From assembly GCA_944381435.1 (NCBI GenBank), contig CALWLD010000007.1, positions 1 through 64,000 of the forward strand: a stretch of 64,000 nucleotides of DNA. Reading direction: 5' to 3'. Position 1 is the stretch's first letter, and each line of letters opens with the position of its first letter. The position numbers and the translations under genes are program-made. This DNA is from an uncultured Clostridia bacterium (lineage in GTDB: Bacteria; Bacillota; Clostridia; Lachnospirales; CAG-274). Shown here in pieces: positions 34,303 to 44,546 of the stretch. Below the pieces are notes generated by a model that saw nothing but the letters and a program-made list of their open reading frames with translations, was not told where the DNA came from and did not search any database.

Positions 34303-35380
34303 CTTTACCATCAGATACATTAAAAATGTTACATTCTTCATCTAGGTTTTTAAGGACATCTTCAACACCTGTGCAAGTTATTATAACTTGTAATTTTTTA
34401 ATGTTTTTTATTAAAAATTTTTGTCTATCTTTGTCTAGCTCAGATAAAACATCATCTAAAAGTAAAACAGGTAAAACTGCCCTTTCTTCTTCTATTAACT
34501 GAATTTCTGCAAGCTTTGTGCTTAAAGATGCTGTTCTTTGTTGTCCTTGAGAGCCAAAGTCTCTAGCATTTATGTTGTTTATAAAAAAAAGCATATCATC
34601 TTTATGAGGGCCATAAGATGTAGTTTTATAAAGTATGTCTTTATCAATGTTTTTTTCAAGCTTTTCTTTAAATTCTTCTATTAAAACGCTAGGCTTATAT
34701 TTTATTTCTAAATCTTCTTTGTTTTCTGTTATATCACTGTGTATTTTTTTAGAAATTTTATTAATTTTTTTAATAAAATCTTCTCTTATGCTAATAATTT
34801 TAGAGCCAAAATCTATAAGCTGATTATCCCATACAAAAAGGGTATCTTTTAGGCTTTGGTTTGTGGCAATTTTTTTAAGCAGGCTATTTCTTTGTTTTAA
34901 AACTTTATAATACTGTGATAAGTTGTAATAATATATACTATTTATCTGGCAAAGCTCCATATCAATAAACTTTCTTCGCTCTTGAGGCCCTTGCTTTATA
35001 AGGTTTAAATCTTCAGGGGAAAATATAACTACGTTAAGATAGCCAAAAAGCTCCCCTAGTTTTTTTATGTGTATGTTATTAATTGCAATGCCTTTTTTGC
35101 TATCTGTTTTTAAATGTATATCTATTTTATCAAAGATAGCATCTTTTTGAACCTCAAGCCTTATATGAGCCTCGTTTTTGTTAAAGTTTATAAGCTCTTT
35201 ATCTTTGTGGGTTCTGTGGCTTCTGCCTGTTGCCCCTATATATATGCTTTCTAAAAGGTTTGTTTTACCTTGTGCGTTTTTGCCATAAAAAATGTTTACA
35301 CCGTTTTTAAGCTCAAGCTCTAAATTTTCTATATTTCTATAGTTTTTTAAATATATTTTTTTAACATACATTTTATTCAC
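34295..35380 (-). CDS. recF: DNA replication/repair protein RecF
   Basis: RecF is an SMC-like ABC ATPase that loads RecA at gapped DNA. The 361-residue protein has NYRNIENLELEL, the Walker A GKNAQGKTNLLESI, the signature region FGSQGQQRTASLSTKLAE and the Walker B LLLDDVLSELD. It overlaps yaaA by 8 bases in the dnaA-dnaN-yaaA-recF order. The terminator palindrome covers its last codons. Confidence 0.98.
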   Translation of the reverse strand: MNKMYVKKIYLKNYRNIENLELELKNGVNIFYGKNAQGKTNLLESIYIGATGRSHRTHKDKELINFNKNEAHIRLEVQKDAIFDKIDIHLKTDSKKGIAINNIHIKKLGELFGYLNVVIFSPEDLNLIKQGPQERRKFIDMELCQINSIYYYNLSQYYKVLKQRNSLLKKIATNQSLKDTLFVWDNQLIDFGSKIISIREDFIKKINKISKKIHSDITENKEDLEIKYKPSVLIEEFKEKLEKNIDKDILYKTTSYGPHKDDMLFFINNINARDFGSQGQQRTASLSTKLAEIQLIEEERAVLPVLLLDDVLSELDKDRQKFLIKNIKKLQVIITCTGVEDVLKNLDEECNIFNVSDGKVT

Positions 35381-35588
35381 CTATCGCTTTAAATGTACCA
35401 AAATCTTCTATTTCAATAATGTCTCCATTTCTTATTTTTTTGCCACGCTCTAGGCATACAACGCCGTTTACCTTAACAACACCATCTAATATAAGCATTT
35501 TAGCATCAGAGCCTTGTCCTACAACCCTTGCAAGCTTAATAAACTGTTGTAATTTTATAAAGTCTGTATTAAATTTTATCTCTGTCAT
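35373..35588 (-). CDS. yaaA: S4-domain RNA-binding protein YaaA
   Basis: A 71-residue single S4 domain: FIKLQQFIKLARVVGQGSDAKMLILDGVVKVNGVVCLERGKKIRNGDIIEI. B. subtilis YaaA (RlbA) occupies the same place between dnaN and recF and is linked to ribosome assembly. It overlaps recF by 8 bases and follows dnaN by 12, so it is part of the dnaN operon. Confidence 0.96.
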   Translation of the reverse strand: MTEIKFNTDFIKLQQFIKLARVVGQGSDAKMLILDGVVKVNGVVCLERGKKIRNGDIIEIEDFGTFKAIGE

Positions 35589-35600
35589 ATTTTATCCCCT

Positions 35601-36713
35601 TTATTCGTTAATTTTTAAAGGTAAAATTAAATATTTATAATCGCTATTATCTATACCTTTTATAATACAAGGGCTAAGCGATGTCATAAACTGTATTAAT
35701 ATTTTTTCATCATCAATAGCTTTTAAGGCTTCTATTAAATAACGAGGGTTAAAAGCTATGCTAAGGCCTTCCCCTTCTAAATCTATAGATAATTCTTCAT
35801 AAGATGTTCCAAACTCTGTATTAGATGTTATAACAAGGCTTTCATCATTTTTAATTTCTAGCTTAACAGGAGTTTTTTTGTTATCTTTAGATATTAAAGA
35901 AGCCCTTTCTAAGCTATTTAAAAAGTTTACTCTATCTAGCTTTATCCTTGTGTTGTAATCTTCTGTAAATATTTGTTCATATTTTAAAAATTCCCCTTCT
36001 AAGAGCCTAGATACAATTATACAGCTGTCAAGCTCAAATAAAATGTGGTTATCGTTAAAATATAAATTAACTATGCTATCTTCTTTATCAGATAATATTT
36101 TTATGATTTCATTTAAAGCTTTAGCAGGCACAACAACCTCTGCATTTTTAAAATCTTTGCTAATGTTTGTACATCTAAAGGAAACCCTAAAACCATCTAT
36201 AGCAACAATATTTAAGTTACCTTCTTTTATTTCAATAAGTTCACCTGTTAAAACAGGCTTAGATTCATCTGTAGATACAGAAAATTTAGTTTGCTTTATC
36301 ATATTTTTAAGAAGAGAAGAGCTTATGCTATATTTTTCTTCTTTTTCTACTTTATCAAGGGTAGGAAATTCTTCTCCATTTTGTCCAAGAATTTTAAATT
36401 CTGTTTTACCGTTTTTTATAACAGCTACGTTTTTTTCATCAACAGTAATAGATATATCTCCATCTGGCATACTTCTTATAATATCAGAAAATATTTTAGC
36501 TTCTAAAGCAACCATACCTTTTTCTAAAATATCTGCTTCTATATTAGATGTTTCTATGCCAAGCTCTAAATCGTTAGATATTAACCTAAAGCCTTCTTTA
36601 TCTGCTATTAATAAAATACATTCTAATATAGGTAGCGTTGTTCTTGATGCAACAGATTTTAAAACAATGTTTATATTATTAAGCAATATATTTTTTTCGC
36701 ATTTAATGTTCAT
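35601..36713 (-). CDS. dnaN: DNA polymerase III sliding clamp (beta)
   Basis: The beta clamp gives processivity to the replicative polymerase. The 370-residue protein starts MNIKCEKNILLNNINIVLKSV and shows three clamp folds, with the middle ISSSLLKNMIKQTKFSVSTDESKPVLTGELIEI and the C-terminal FNPRYLIEALKAI...LILPLKI. GGAGATTTAT precedes the ATG. A 265-base gap with DnaA boxes separates it from dnaA. Confidence 0.99.
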   Translation of the reverse strand: MNIKCEKNILLNNINIVLKSVASRTTLPILECILLIADKEGFRLISNDLELGIETSNIEADILEKGMVALEAKIFSDIIRSMPDGDISITVDEKNVAVIKNGKTEFKILGQNGEEFPTLDKVEKEEKYSISSSLLKNMIKQTKFSVSTDESKPVLTGELIEIKEGNLNIVAIDGFRVSFRCTNISKDFKNAEVVVPAKALNEIIKILSDKEDSIVNLYFNDNHILFELDSCIIVSRLLEGEFLKYEQIFTEDYNTRIKLDRVNFLNSLERASLISKDNKKTPVKLEIKNDESLVITSNTEFGTSYEELSIDLEGEGLSIAFNPRYLIEALKAIDDEKILIQFMTSLSPCIIKGIDNSDYKYLILPLKINE

Positions 36714-36868
36714 AAATAAATCTCCTTTAATATATGTTAAAAACTTTTATATGGATAATTATATATAAATAATATAATAATTTTAGTAGGTATAGTAGTA
36801 GAGGGTGTTTATATGTTAAAAACTTTAAAAGCCCTTTAAAAATCAACAAAAATTAACATTAAAAACTA

Positions 36869-36942
36869 TGTGGATAACTTTTTATAAGAAAATATTTATC
36901 CACATAATAAACAATGGAAAATTTTAAAAAAAGTTATACACA
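36869..36942. promoter_or_regulatory. DnaA-box cluster between dnaA and dnaN
   Basis: TGTGGATAA (36869-36877, minus orientation), TTATCCACA (36896-36904) and TTATACACA (36934-36942), plus TTTTCAACA near 36970. These are two perfect boxes and one TTATNCACA match. It is the downstream half of a bipartite origin, or the dnaN operator. Confidence 0.85.
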
Positions 36943-36978
36943 ATTTAATAACATAGTTTTAAAGGGGTTTTCAACATA

Positions 36979-38286
36979 TTATTTCTTTAATATTTTATCC
37001 TTAAGGGATAACAATGTATTTTCAAAATTTTTATCGTTTTTAATTTTTTCTTCTATTTTTTCTATACCGTGAATAACAGTAGAATGGTCTCTATCTATGC
37101 TTTTACCTATGTTAAGCAAAGATTCGTTTAAGATTTCTCTTGTAAGATACATATAAACTTGCCTTGCATTAGTTATAGGTTGGTTTCTTTTTTTGCTTTT
37201 AATTTCTTCTATTTTTACGTTAAAATGGTTAGATACAGCCTCTAGTATAGTATCTGTAGATAAGGAAACGTCTTTATCTTGTATAATATCTTTAAGAGCG
37301 TTTTCTGCAAGCTCAACGCTAAGGCTAACCCCTGTTAAGTTAGAATAAGCTATAACACGTGTTAAAGCACCTTCTAGCTCTCTTATGTTGCTTTTAACAG
37401 ATTTTGCTATAAACTGAGATACCTCTTTTGGTATAGATATATTTAAAGATTCTGCCTTTTTTTCTAAGATAGCAGTTCTTGTTTCAAAGTTAGGTGTTTT
37501 AATATCTGCTAAAAGCCCGCTGTTAAACCTAGAGCGAAGCCTTTCTGTTAAGGTTTCAATTTCGTTAGGTGGCCTATCACTAGATATTATTATTTGCTTT
37601 CCAGAATCTTTAAGGTCGTTAAATGTATGGAAAAATTCCTCTTGTGTTTGAGTTTTATCTACGATGAACTGGATATCATCTATTAATAAAACATCTATTT
37701 TTCTGTATTTTTCTCTAAACTCTTTGTTTTTTTGCTCACGTATAGATGCTATAAGCTCATTTGTAAATTTTTCGCAAGAGGCATAAAGCACCTTTGTGTT
37801 AGGGTTTTTTGCTAAAATATAGTTAGCTATAGCGTGCATAAGATGGGTTTTGCCAAGCCCAACATCACCATATAAAAACAAAGGGTTATAAATGCCAGGG
37901 CTTTCAGCAACAGCAACAGAGGCTGCGTGGGCAAGGCGGTTGCTTTCACCTATAACGAAATTTTCAAAAATATAGTTATGGTTTAAGTTGTTATCTGTAG
38001 GTTGTTTTTTAGGTTCGTTTAGTATCTTTTCAAGGTCTTCTTCTATAACAAGATTAATAATAATGTTCTTTTTTCCAAAATGCTGTTCACAAACCGCATT
38101 TAAAATAGGCATATATTTTAGCTTTATATGCTCTATGTAAAATATATCACTAGATTTTAAGATAAGGGTGTTATTTTCAAAAGAAATAAACTGTAAATCA
38201 CCAAACCAAGTTTTAAAAGTAAAGTCTCCTAGCTCTTGTTGCAAAGATTTAAGGCAGGCTTCCCAACAGTCGTGATATTTATCCAT
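36979..38286 (-). CDS. dnaA: chromosomal replication initiator DnaA
   Basis: DnaA binds oriC boxes and melts the origin. The 435-residue protein has domain I (WEACLKSLQQELGDFTFKTWF), a short linker, AAA+ motifs GDVGLGKTHLMHA and VLLIDDIQFI, and the domain IV signature DRDHSTVIHGIEKI. GGAGGTAC precedes the ATG. It is first of the dnaA-dnaN-yaaA-recF block, read leftward. DnaA boxes lie on both sides. Confidence 0.99.
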   Translation of the reverse strand: MDKYHDCWEACLKSLQQELGDFTFKTWFGDLQFISFENNTLILKSSDIFYIEHIKLKYMPILNAVCEQHFGKKNIIINLVIEEDLEKILNEPKKQPTDNNLNHNYIFENFVIGESNRLAHAASVAVAESPGIYNPLFLYGDVGLGKTHLMHAIANYILAKNPNTKVLYASCEKFTNELIASIREQKNKEFREKYRKIDVLLIDDIQFIVDKTQTQEEFFHTFNDLKDSGKQIIISSDRPPNEIETLTERLRSRFNSGLLADIKTPNFETRTAILEKKAESLNISIPKEVSQFIAKSVKSNIRELEGALTRVIAYSNLTGVSLSVELAENALKDIIQDKDVSLSTDTILEAVSNHFNVKIEEIKSKKRNQPITNARQVYMYLTREILNESLLNIGKSIDRDHSTVIHGIEKIEEKIKNDKNFENTLLSLKDKILKK

Positions 38287-38289
38287 TAT

Positions 38290-38640
38290 GTACCTCCTAT
38301 TAAACTTTATAAAATATGGATATGTTAATATAACTTATCAACAATATGTTTAAAACATAAAAAAATAGAAAAAATTAACATATGTTGAAAACACAATATA
38401 AACATAAAAAAATTAAAAAATAAGCAAAAAATAACATTATCAAGTAATTATTAACATAGTTATCAACATATTGTGGATAACTGTTAATAAAATATTAGTT
38501 ATTAACAATATATATATAATAACAAAATTATTTTATATAATCAACAATTTTAATTATAAACATTAAACTTTTTTATGATTTATCAACATTTCTAAAAAAA
38601 TATAGACATATATAGCAAAATAATGTATTATTATATAATG
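38290..38640. other. probable oriC, AT-rich region with DnaA boxes upstream of dnaA
   Basis: This region contains TGTGGATAA (38472-38480, perfect) and TTATCAACA three times (38335-38343, 38460-38468, 38580-38588; one mismatch each), with many TTAACA words. A nearly pure A+T stretch (about 38490-38570) could be the unwinding element. Gene direction flips here: leftward genes are minus, the next rightward genes are plus, as expected for a bidirectional origin. Confidence 0.85.
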
Positions 38641-38667
38641 AAAAAAATAGTTTAGGAGGCATTTATT

Positions 38668-39705
38668 TTGCAAAAAAGTGAAAAAATAATAATAATTTTT
38701 TTGCTTATATGTATAGTTATAGTTAATATATTTATATTTTTTATATACAAAATAAATAAAGATCTTGATAAAAGCATAGAAGACAAAATAATATATGTAA
38801 CAAAATCAGGTAAAACTGCCTATGAGGTTTATCAAAATGATAAAATTATAGAAATATTTGATAACTATGATGAAGCTTTAGAATATGCTAAAAAATATGA
38901 AAATTCTTCTATAAAAAAATCAGGAGATTATAAATGGGTATGGGATAGCAACCCGCCTTATGAAGTTTACCAAAATTACATATTAATAGAAAAATTTGTA
39001 AACTATAAAGAGGCATTAGAATATGCTAAAAAATACGAAAACTCAACCATTTTCTTTAGAGAAAGTAACACATTTATATGGGATAGCTATCAAAATATAA
39101 AGCCTAGCTATCAAATACAAAATGTACCTTATATAGGGCAATATCCAGAGCTTTTTAGAGGGTGCGAGGTTACAAGCCTTGCGATGCTTTTAAATTATAA
39201 AGGCATAAAGGTAGATAAAATGGAGCTTGCAGAAAATATAAAAAAAGAGCCTTTTGTTTTTACCTTAGATAATGTAAAATATAACGGAAACCCTCATCAA
39301 GGCTTTGTAGGCGATATATATTCTAGAGAAAATGATGGATATGGGGTATATAACGAGCCTATTTATGATTTATTTAAACAATACGTAGGAGGATATGCTC
39401 TAAACTTAACAGGGGCAGATTTTAATGATTTATACTATTACATAAATAAAAATTCTCCTGTTTGGGTTATAATAAATACAAGGTTTAAGCCTTTATCTGA
39501 TAGTGAATTTCAAAAGCTTAATACAACAAGGGGTAATGTTAATATGACTTATAGAGAGCATTCTGTTTTAATAACAGGCTATGATAATGAGTATATATAT
39601 TATAACGACCCTATGTATCCTGATAAAACACAAAAAAGTGAAAAAAATGATTTTATAAAAGCGTGGGAGCAAATGGGCAAGCAAGCAATAACTTATGTTC
39701 CCTAA
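38668..39705 (+). CDS. membrane-anchored C39-family cysteine peptidase
   Basis: This 345-residue protein opens with TTG after AGGAGG. One N-terminal membrane segment (about residues 8-26) is followed by two tandem ~45-residue repeats with YEVYQN and NYDEALEYAKKYENS. A C39_2 peptidase domain then has catalytic Cys in FRGCEVTSLAMLL, His in REHSVLITGYD and Asp in YYNDPMYP. It is probably exported and acts on peptides at the cell surface. Its target is unknown. It lies directly upstream of glmU, next to oriC, where rpmH-rnpA is usual. Confidence 0.87.
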   Translation: MQKSEKIIIIFLLICIVIVNIFIFFIYKINKDLDKSIEDKIIYVTKSGKTAYEVYQNDKIIEIFDNYDEALEYAKKYENSSIKKSGDYKWVWDSNPPYEVYQNYILIEKFVNYKEALEYAKKYENSTIFFRESNTFIWDSYQNIKPSYQIQNVPYIGQYPELFRGCEVTSLAMLLNYKGIKVDKMELAENIKKEPFVFTLDNVKYNGNPHQGFVGDIYSRENDGYGVYNEPIYDLFKQYVGGYALNLTGADFNDLYYYINKNSPVWVIINTRFKPLSDSEFQKLNTTRGNVNMTYREHSVLITGYDNEYIYYNDPMYPDKTQKSEKNDFIKAWEQMGKQAITYVP

Positions 39706-39726
39706 AAAATAAAAGAGGTGTAATTA

Positions 39727-41085
39727 ATGAATAAATTAAAAGTTGTAATATTAGCAGGTGGGCAAGGCACAAGAATGAAATCTAAAATACCAAAGGTTTT
39801 ACATAAGGTATTAGATAGAACTATGATAGATTATGTAATAGAGGCATCTAACGATATTAACGCAGATGATATAATGGTTATAGTAGGTCATCAAAGTGCT
39901 ATGGTAAAATCTGTTATAGGCTCAGACGTAAAATATGCTTATCAAAAAGAGCAACTAGGCACAGGCCACGCAGTTATGCAGGCTTTAGATTTTATAGGAG
40001 ATAACGAAAATATACTTATATTATACGGAGATACTCCTCTTATAAAAAAAGAAACCCTAGAAAAGCTTGTTAAAATACACAACAAAGAAAAAAACTATGC
40101 AACAGTTATATCATCTTTTGTAGATAACCCTACAGGTTATGGCCGTATTGTTAGAGAAAACGGTATTTTTAATAAAATTGTAGAGCAAAAAGATGCTAGC
40201 GAAAAAGAAGCTAAAATAAACGAAATAAACACAGGTGTTTATATATTTAATTCTAACGCTTTAAAAGAAGCTCTTAACAATTTATCAAATGACAATTCTC
40301 AAAATGAATATTACCTTACAGATACTTTAGAAATAATAAAAAATACAGGTAATAAAGTTGGCATAATGGTTGCAGATGATAACGAAGAATTTTTAGGGGT
40401 AAACTCTAAATATGAGCTTGCTACAGCTATTAGCGTTATGAGAAAAAGAATTAACAAATATCATATGGATAACGGCATAACTATAGAAGACCCTAGCACA
40501 ACATATATAGGAAAAGATGTTAAAATAGGAGAAGATACTGTAATTTTACCTGGGTGCATAATAGAAGGTAAAACAACTATAGGTAGCGATTGCATAATAG
40601 GGCCTTATGCTAGGATAACTAGCACAGAGATAAAAGACTGTGTGAGCATAGCTCAATCTACAGTTTTAAGCTCTTTTGTAAATAACTATGCAACCATAGG
40701 GCCTTATGCTTATTTAAGACCTAATAGCAACATAGGCGAACACGTTAAAATAGGAGATTTTGTAGAAATTAAAAACTCTACAATAGATGATAACACAAAA
40801 GTTTCTCATTTAACTTATATAGGAGATTCTAACGTAGGTAAAAATGTAAACTTTGGCTGTGGCACAGTTACAGTTAATTACGACGGCAAGCATAAGCATA
40901 GAACAAATATAGAAGATAATGCTTTTATAGGCTGTAACACAAACTTAATTGCTCCTGTTAATATTGGTAAAAACGCTTCTACAGGCGCAGGCTCAACAAT
41001 AACAAAAGATGTGCCAGAAAATGCTTTAGCTATATCAAGAGTAAAAGAGCAAATAAATAAACTAGATTATAACACAAATAAATAA
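39727..41085 (+). CDS. glmU: bifunctional UDP-GlcNAc pyrophosphorylase/GlcN-1-P acetyltransferase
   Basis: GlmU makes UDP-GlcNAc, the precursor for peptidoglycan. The 452-residue protein has an N-terminal uridyltransferase (LAGGQGTRMKSKIPKVLHKV, YGDTPLI, NEINTGVYIF) and a C-terminal left-handed beta-helix acetyltransferase (FVEIKNSTI, SHLTYIGDSNVGKNVNFGCGTVTVNYDGKHKHRT). AGAGGTG precedes the ATG. prs follows after a terminator. Confidence 0.98.
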   Translation: MNKLKVVILAGGQGTRMKSKIPKVLHKVLDRTMIDYVIEASNDINADDIMVIVGHQSAMVKSVIGSDVKYAYQKEQLGTGHAVMQALDFIGDNENILILYGDTPLIKKETLEKLVKIHNKEKNYATVISSFVDNPTGYGRIVRENGIFNKIVEQKDASEKEAKINEINTGVYIFNSNALKEALNNLSNDNSQNEYYLTDTLEIIKNTGNKVGIMVADDNEEFLGVNSKYELATAISVMRKRINKYHMDNGITIEDPSTTYIGKDVKIGEDTVILPGCIIEGKTTIGSDCIIGPYARITSTEIKDCVSIAQSTVLSSFVNNYATIGPYAYLRPNSNIGEHVKIGDFVEIKNSTIDDNTKVSHLTYIGDSNVGKNVNFGCGTVTVNYDGKHKHRTNIEDNAFIGCNTNLIAPVNIGKNASTGAGSTITKDVPENALAISRVKEQINKLDYNTNK

Positions 41086-41086
41086 A

Positions 41087-41142
41087 AAAAAGATAAAAAA
41101 ACATAAAAAATTTTAATTTTTTATGTTTTTTTTATCTTTTTT
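41087..41142 (+). terminator. glmU terminator
   Basis: An AT-only stem: AGATAAAAAAACATAAAAAA pairs with TTTTTTATGTTTTTTTTATC, followed by more T residues. The rest of the 270-base gap to prs is AT-rich without a visible frame. Confidence 0.7.
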
Positions 41143-41356
41143 ACATATATTTTTTTAGCCTTAAGCTTATAATTATATTATAAATTTATAAATTAATTAT
41201 AAATAATAAAAACATTGTTGTAAAAATTTAAAATATAAGGTAAAATATATATGTAAATATATATTTTATGCTGTAGATTTTTTCTGCAGTTTTAATAATT
41301 AAATCAATTTTAAATTGATATATAAAATTTTTACTATCTTTAGGAGGAACAATATT

Positions 41357-42313
41357 ATGAACGGTGGTTGCAAAGGCGAGATTAAAATCTTTACTTGTAA
41401 CGGTAACAAAAAACTTGCAGAACAAGTGGCAAATGAGCTTAAAATACCATTATCTAAATGTGCAGTTAGCAAATTTAGCGATGGAGAAATAAGCGTTGCT
41501 ATAGATGAAACAGTTAGAGGATGCGATGTATACATTATACAACCTACATCTTTTCCTGTTAATGACAATTTAATGGAGCTTTTAATAATGATAGATGCTT
41601 GTAAGAGAGCTTCTGCTGGGCGTATAAATGCAGTTATACCATATTATGGCTATGCAAGACAAGATAGAAAAGTAAAAGCTAGAGACCCAATCAGTGCAAA
41701 GCTTGTAGCTAACTTAATTACAAGTGCTGGTGCAGACAGGGTAATAACTATGGATTTACACTGTGCTCAAATACAAGGATTTTTTGATATACCAGTAGAC
41801 CATTTATTTGGTATGCCTATATTAGTATCTTATTATGAAGAGAAATTTAAAAATAATAAAGACGATTTAGTAATAGTTTCTCCAGATTTAGGTAGTGTTG
41901 CAAGAAACAGAAGCTTTGCAGAAAAGCTAGATGTGCCTTTAGCTATTATTGATAAAAGAAGACCAAAGCCTAATGTATCTGAAATAATGAACATCATAGG
42001 TGAAATAAAAGGAAAAGATATTATCCTTATAGATGATATGATAGATACAGCAGGTACTATAACAAATGCTGCTAATGCACTTAAAGAAAGAGGTGCTAAA
42101 AGCGTTTGTGCTTGTTGTACACACCCTATTTTATCAGGAAAAGCTATAGAGCGTATAGAATCTAGTGCTATAGAAGAGCTTTTAGTTTTAAATACAGTTG
42201 AGCTTCCAGAAGATAAAAACATATCAAAAATAAAACAATTATCTGTTTGTAAGCTAATATCTAGCGCTATAAATCGCATACATAACGAAGAGCCTGTTTC
42301 TGTTATATTTTAA
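41357..42313 (+). CDS. prs: ribose-phosphate pyrophosphokinase
   Basis: PRPP synthetase makes the precursor for nucleotides, histidine and tryptophan. The 318-residue protein has [55 protein letters not shown], the [18 protein letters not shown] motif and the PRPP loop [12 protein letters not shown]. The start is set at 41357 ([10 protein letters not shown]) because AGGAGG lies 8 bases before it; the in-frame ATG at 41315 has no such site. A terminator follows. Confidence 0.97.
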   Translation: MNGGCKGEIKIFTCNGNKKLAEQVANELKIPLSKCAVSKFSDGEISVAIDETVRGCDVYIIQPTSFPVNDNLMELLIMIDACKRASAGRINAVIPYYGYARQDRKVKARDPISAKLVANLITSAGADRVITMDLHCAQIQGFFDIPVDHLFGMPILVSYYEEKFKNNKDDLVIVSPDLGSVARNRSFAEKLDVPLAIIDKRRPKPNVSEIMNIIGEIKGKDIILIDDMIDTAGTITNAANALKERGAKSVCACCTHPILSGKAIERIESSAIEELLVLNTVELPEDKNISKIKQLSVCKLISSAINRIHNEEPVSVIF

Positions 42314-42315
42314 AA

Positions 42316-42364
42316 CAAAAAGTGTTAAAATAACTATAATTTTAAGTCATTTTAACACTTTTTA
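42316..42364 (+). terminator. prs terminator
   Basis: AAAAAGTGTTAAAAT and ATTTTAACACTTTTT enclose a 17-base loop, just past the prs stop. Confidence 0.8.
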
Positions 42365-42477
42365 AATACAATTTATACAAAAGTATTTGCTTATTTATGT
42401 TCAATAATATATAAAATTGTGTAATGTACTGTAAACAATAAAGAACAAGTTATATTTATTTATATGGGGGGATTTTT

Positions 42478-44384
42478 ATGAGGGACATTTTAAGAAAATA
42501 TATTGTTATTATGTTTGCTTTAGGTAGTGCTATAATGATTATAGTTCATATTTCTCTAGATTTTAATATAGCTAAAAACCAAGAAAAAACAGAAATTGAA
42601 AACACAATTAACCAAGTAATAGATATTATAAAAAGAAACGAGGCAGAGCAAACTAGGTTTGAGCTAGAAATACAATCAGACTATGTAATAAGCTTAAGGG
42701 CAATAGCTATTATATTAGCTGCTAATGAAAAATTTTATGAACAAGAGCAACTTGCAAAAATTGCTGATTTCCTAGAAATAGATGAAATAAATGTATTTAA
42801 TAAACAAGGTTATGTTTCTCATTCATCTAAAAAAGAAAATATAGGATATGATATAAATAGTAATGAAAGAACAAAAGAGTTTTTACCTTTGTTATATTCT
42901 ACAGATATAAATGATTATTATGTACAAACCAAAAAAAGTAACATTAATGATGGAGAAATGATGTATATAGGTGTTAATCCTGTAAAAAATCAAGATGATG
43001 TAGGGTTTATACAAATAGGTTTAGTTCCTGGAAGAATTATATCTTATAGAGAACATACATCTATCGAATCTATCTTTAGCCGTTCAGCTTTAGAGCATTC
43101 TAGAATTATGATATTAGTGGTACAACAGGTGAGTTTTTAGGTGCTTCTAACAATATATACAAAGATGTAAAAGATAATTATTACGAAGTTTTTAAACAAA
43201 TAAAAGCTGATGATACAAAGTTTATAAACATAAAAAATAAAAATTATTATACTATACATGAAAATTATGATGAATACTTAATAATAGGTTTAAAAGATTC
43301 TAGCAATCTATATAAAGATATACAATGGCATATGTTAAGCGTTATTGTATGTATGATTGTTGTATGTATATTTGGTATATATATATTAGATAAAATATTA
43401 GATAAACAAATAATATCTAATATAAAAGATATTATAAAAGTTTTAAATAAAGTTGAACAAGGTGAATTTGATTCCAGAGTAGAAGAAAAAGGGTGTAAAG
43501 AATTTATAGATATAGAATGTGCTATCAACAATATGATAAATGTTTTAGTTAATATGGAAAATAGGCTAGAAAAAGTTGTTATATCTACCAAAATTCCTGT
43601 AAGCTTATTTGAATATATAAAAGATTTAAATAAATTTTTTATAACTAATAATACTAAAGATATATTATCTATAAATGAGTATGAGTGGAGCGCTATAAAA
43701 AATGATGCACACTTATGTAAAAAACTATTATTTGATATCCAAAAAAAACCTGTTCCAAACAATGAAGGGATATATTTATATAATAATAAATTTATAAAGA
43801 TGAATTTATTAGAAGAAGAAAATGGTTATTTTGGTTTTATAGAAGATGTTACATCTGAAATGATAGAAAAAGATAATATGATTAGTGAGCTTAAGCTTTC
43901 CCAGTTTAAATCTAGAACAGATACTTTAACAGGTTTATTAAACAAAGGCACTATGACTAACATTATAACAGAACATATGAAAGAAATTAACAGCGGTGTT
44001 TTAATACTTTTTGACTTAGATAACTTTAAAACTGTAAACGATACAAAAGGACACCCAGAAGGAGATAGGCTTTTAAAACTATTTGCCAAAACCATCAAAG
44101 ATTTATTTAGAGTAGATGATTATGTTGCAAGGTTTGGCGGAGATGAATTTGCTGTATTTATACGTAGGCAAATGACAGATAAAGAGATTGGAGAAAAGCT
44201 AGATAGAGTTATAAATAAAGTAAGAGAGGCTTTAAAAGACTATTATACAGAGTTTCATATATCAGTAAGTATAGGTGCAGCAAGCATAAAACCAGATATT
44301 AACAGCTTTGAAGATTTATATAAACTAGCAGATGAAAAACTTTACGAAGCCAAGCATAGTGGTAAAGATAGTTATCATATATAA
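42478..44384 (+). pseudogene. membrane sensor diguanylate cyclase, split by a -1 frameshift
   Basis: Two frames together encode one protein. The first (42478-43140) has a membrane segment and an extracytoplasmic sensing domain; the second (read from about 43107) continues that domain, then a second membrane segment (near 43330), a HAMP-like region and a GGDEF domain. The shift maps to about 43101-43110: restoring one T in AGAATTATGAT gives a continuous reading (...SRI, then YDISGTTGEFLGASNN). The GGDEF motif (44136-44150) and an RVDD inhibitory site five residues before it are intact. It could be a true pseudogene, a phase-variable site or a sequencing error. Confidence 0.85.
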
Positions 44385-44394
44385 AAATATTTTA

Positions 44395-44430
44395 AAAGGT
44401 TGTAGACTTTGTCTACAACCTTTAGTTTTT
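44395..44430 (+). terminator. terminator after the diguanylate cyclase gene
   Basis: AAAGGTTGTAGAC-TTT-GTCTACAACCTTT, the shared GTAGAC/GTCTAC core type. Confidence 0.8.
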
Positions 44431-44496
44431 TATACCATTTATTGAAAAATCAAAAAACAACGTAAGGTAAGAGTTACTTTTTGTTTTATTATAAAA

Positions 44497-44525
44497 TTGA
44501 TTATTAAATATATATATGATATAAT
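44497..44525 (+). promoter_or_regulatory. promoter of second rpn gene
   Basis: TTGATT, 17 bases, TATAAT with an extended TGA before the -10. It lies about 20 bases upstream of the TTG start. Confidence 0.75.
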
Positions 44526-44546
44526 TAAATAAAAGGAAGTGATTTT

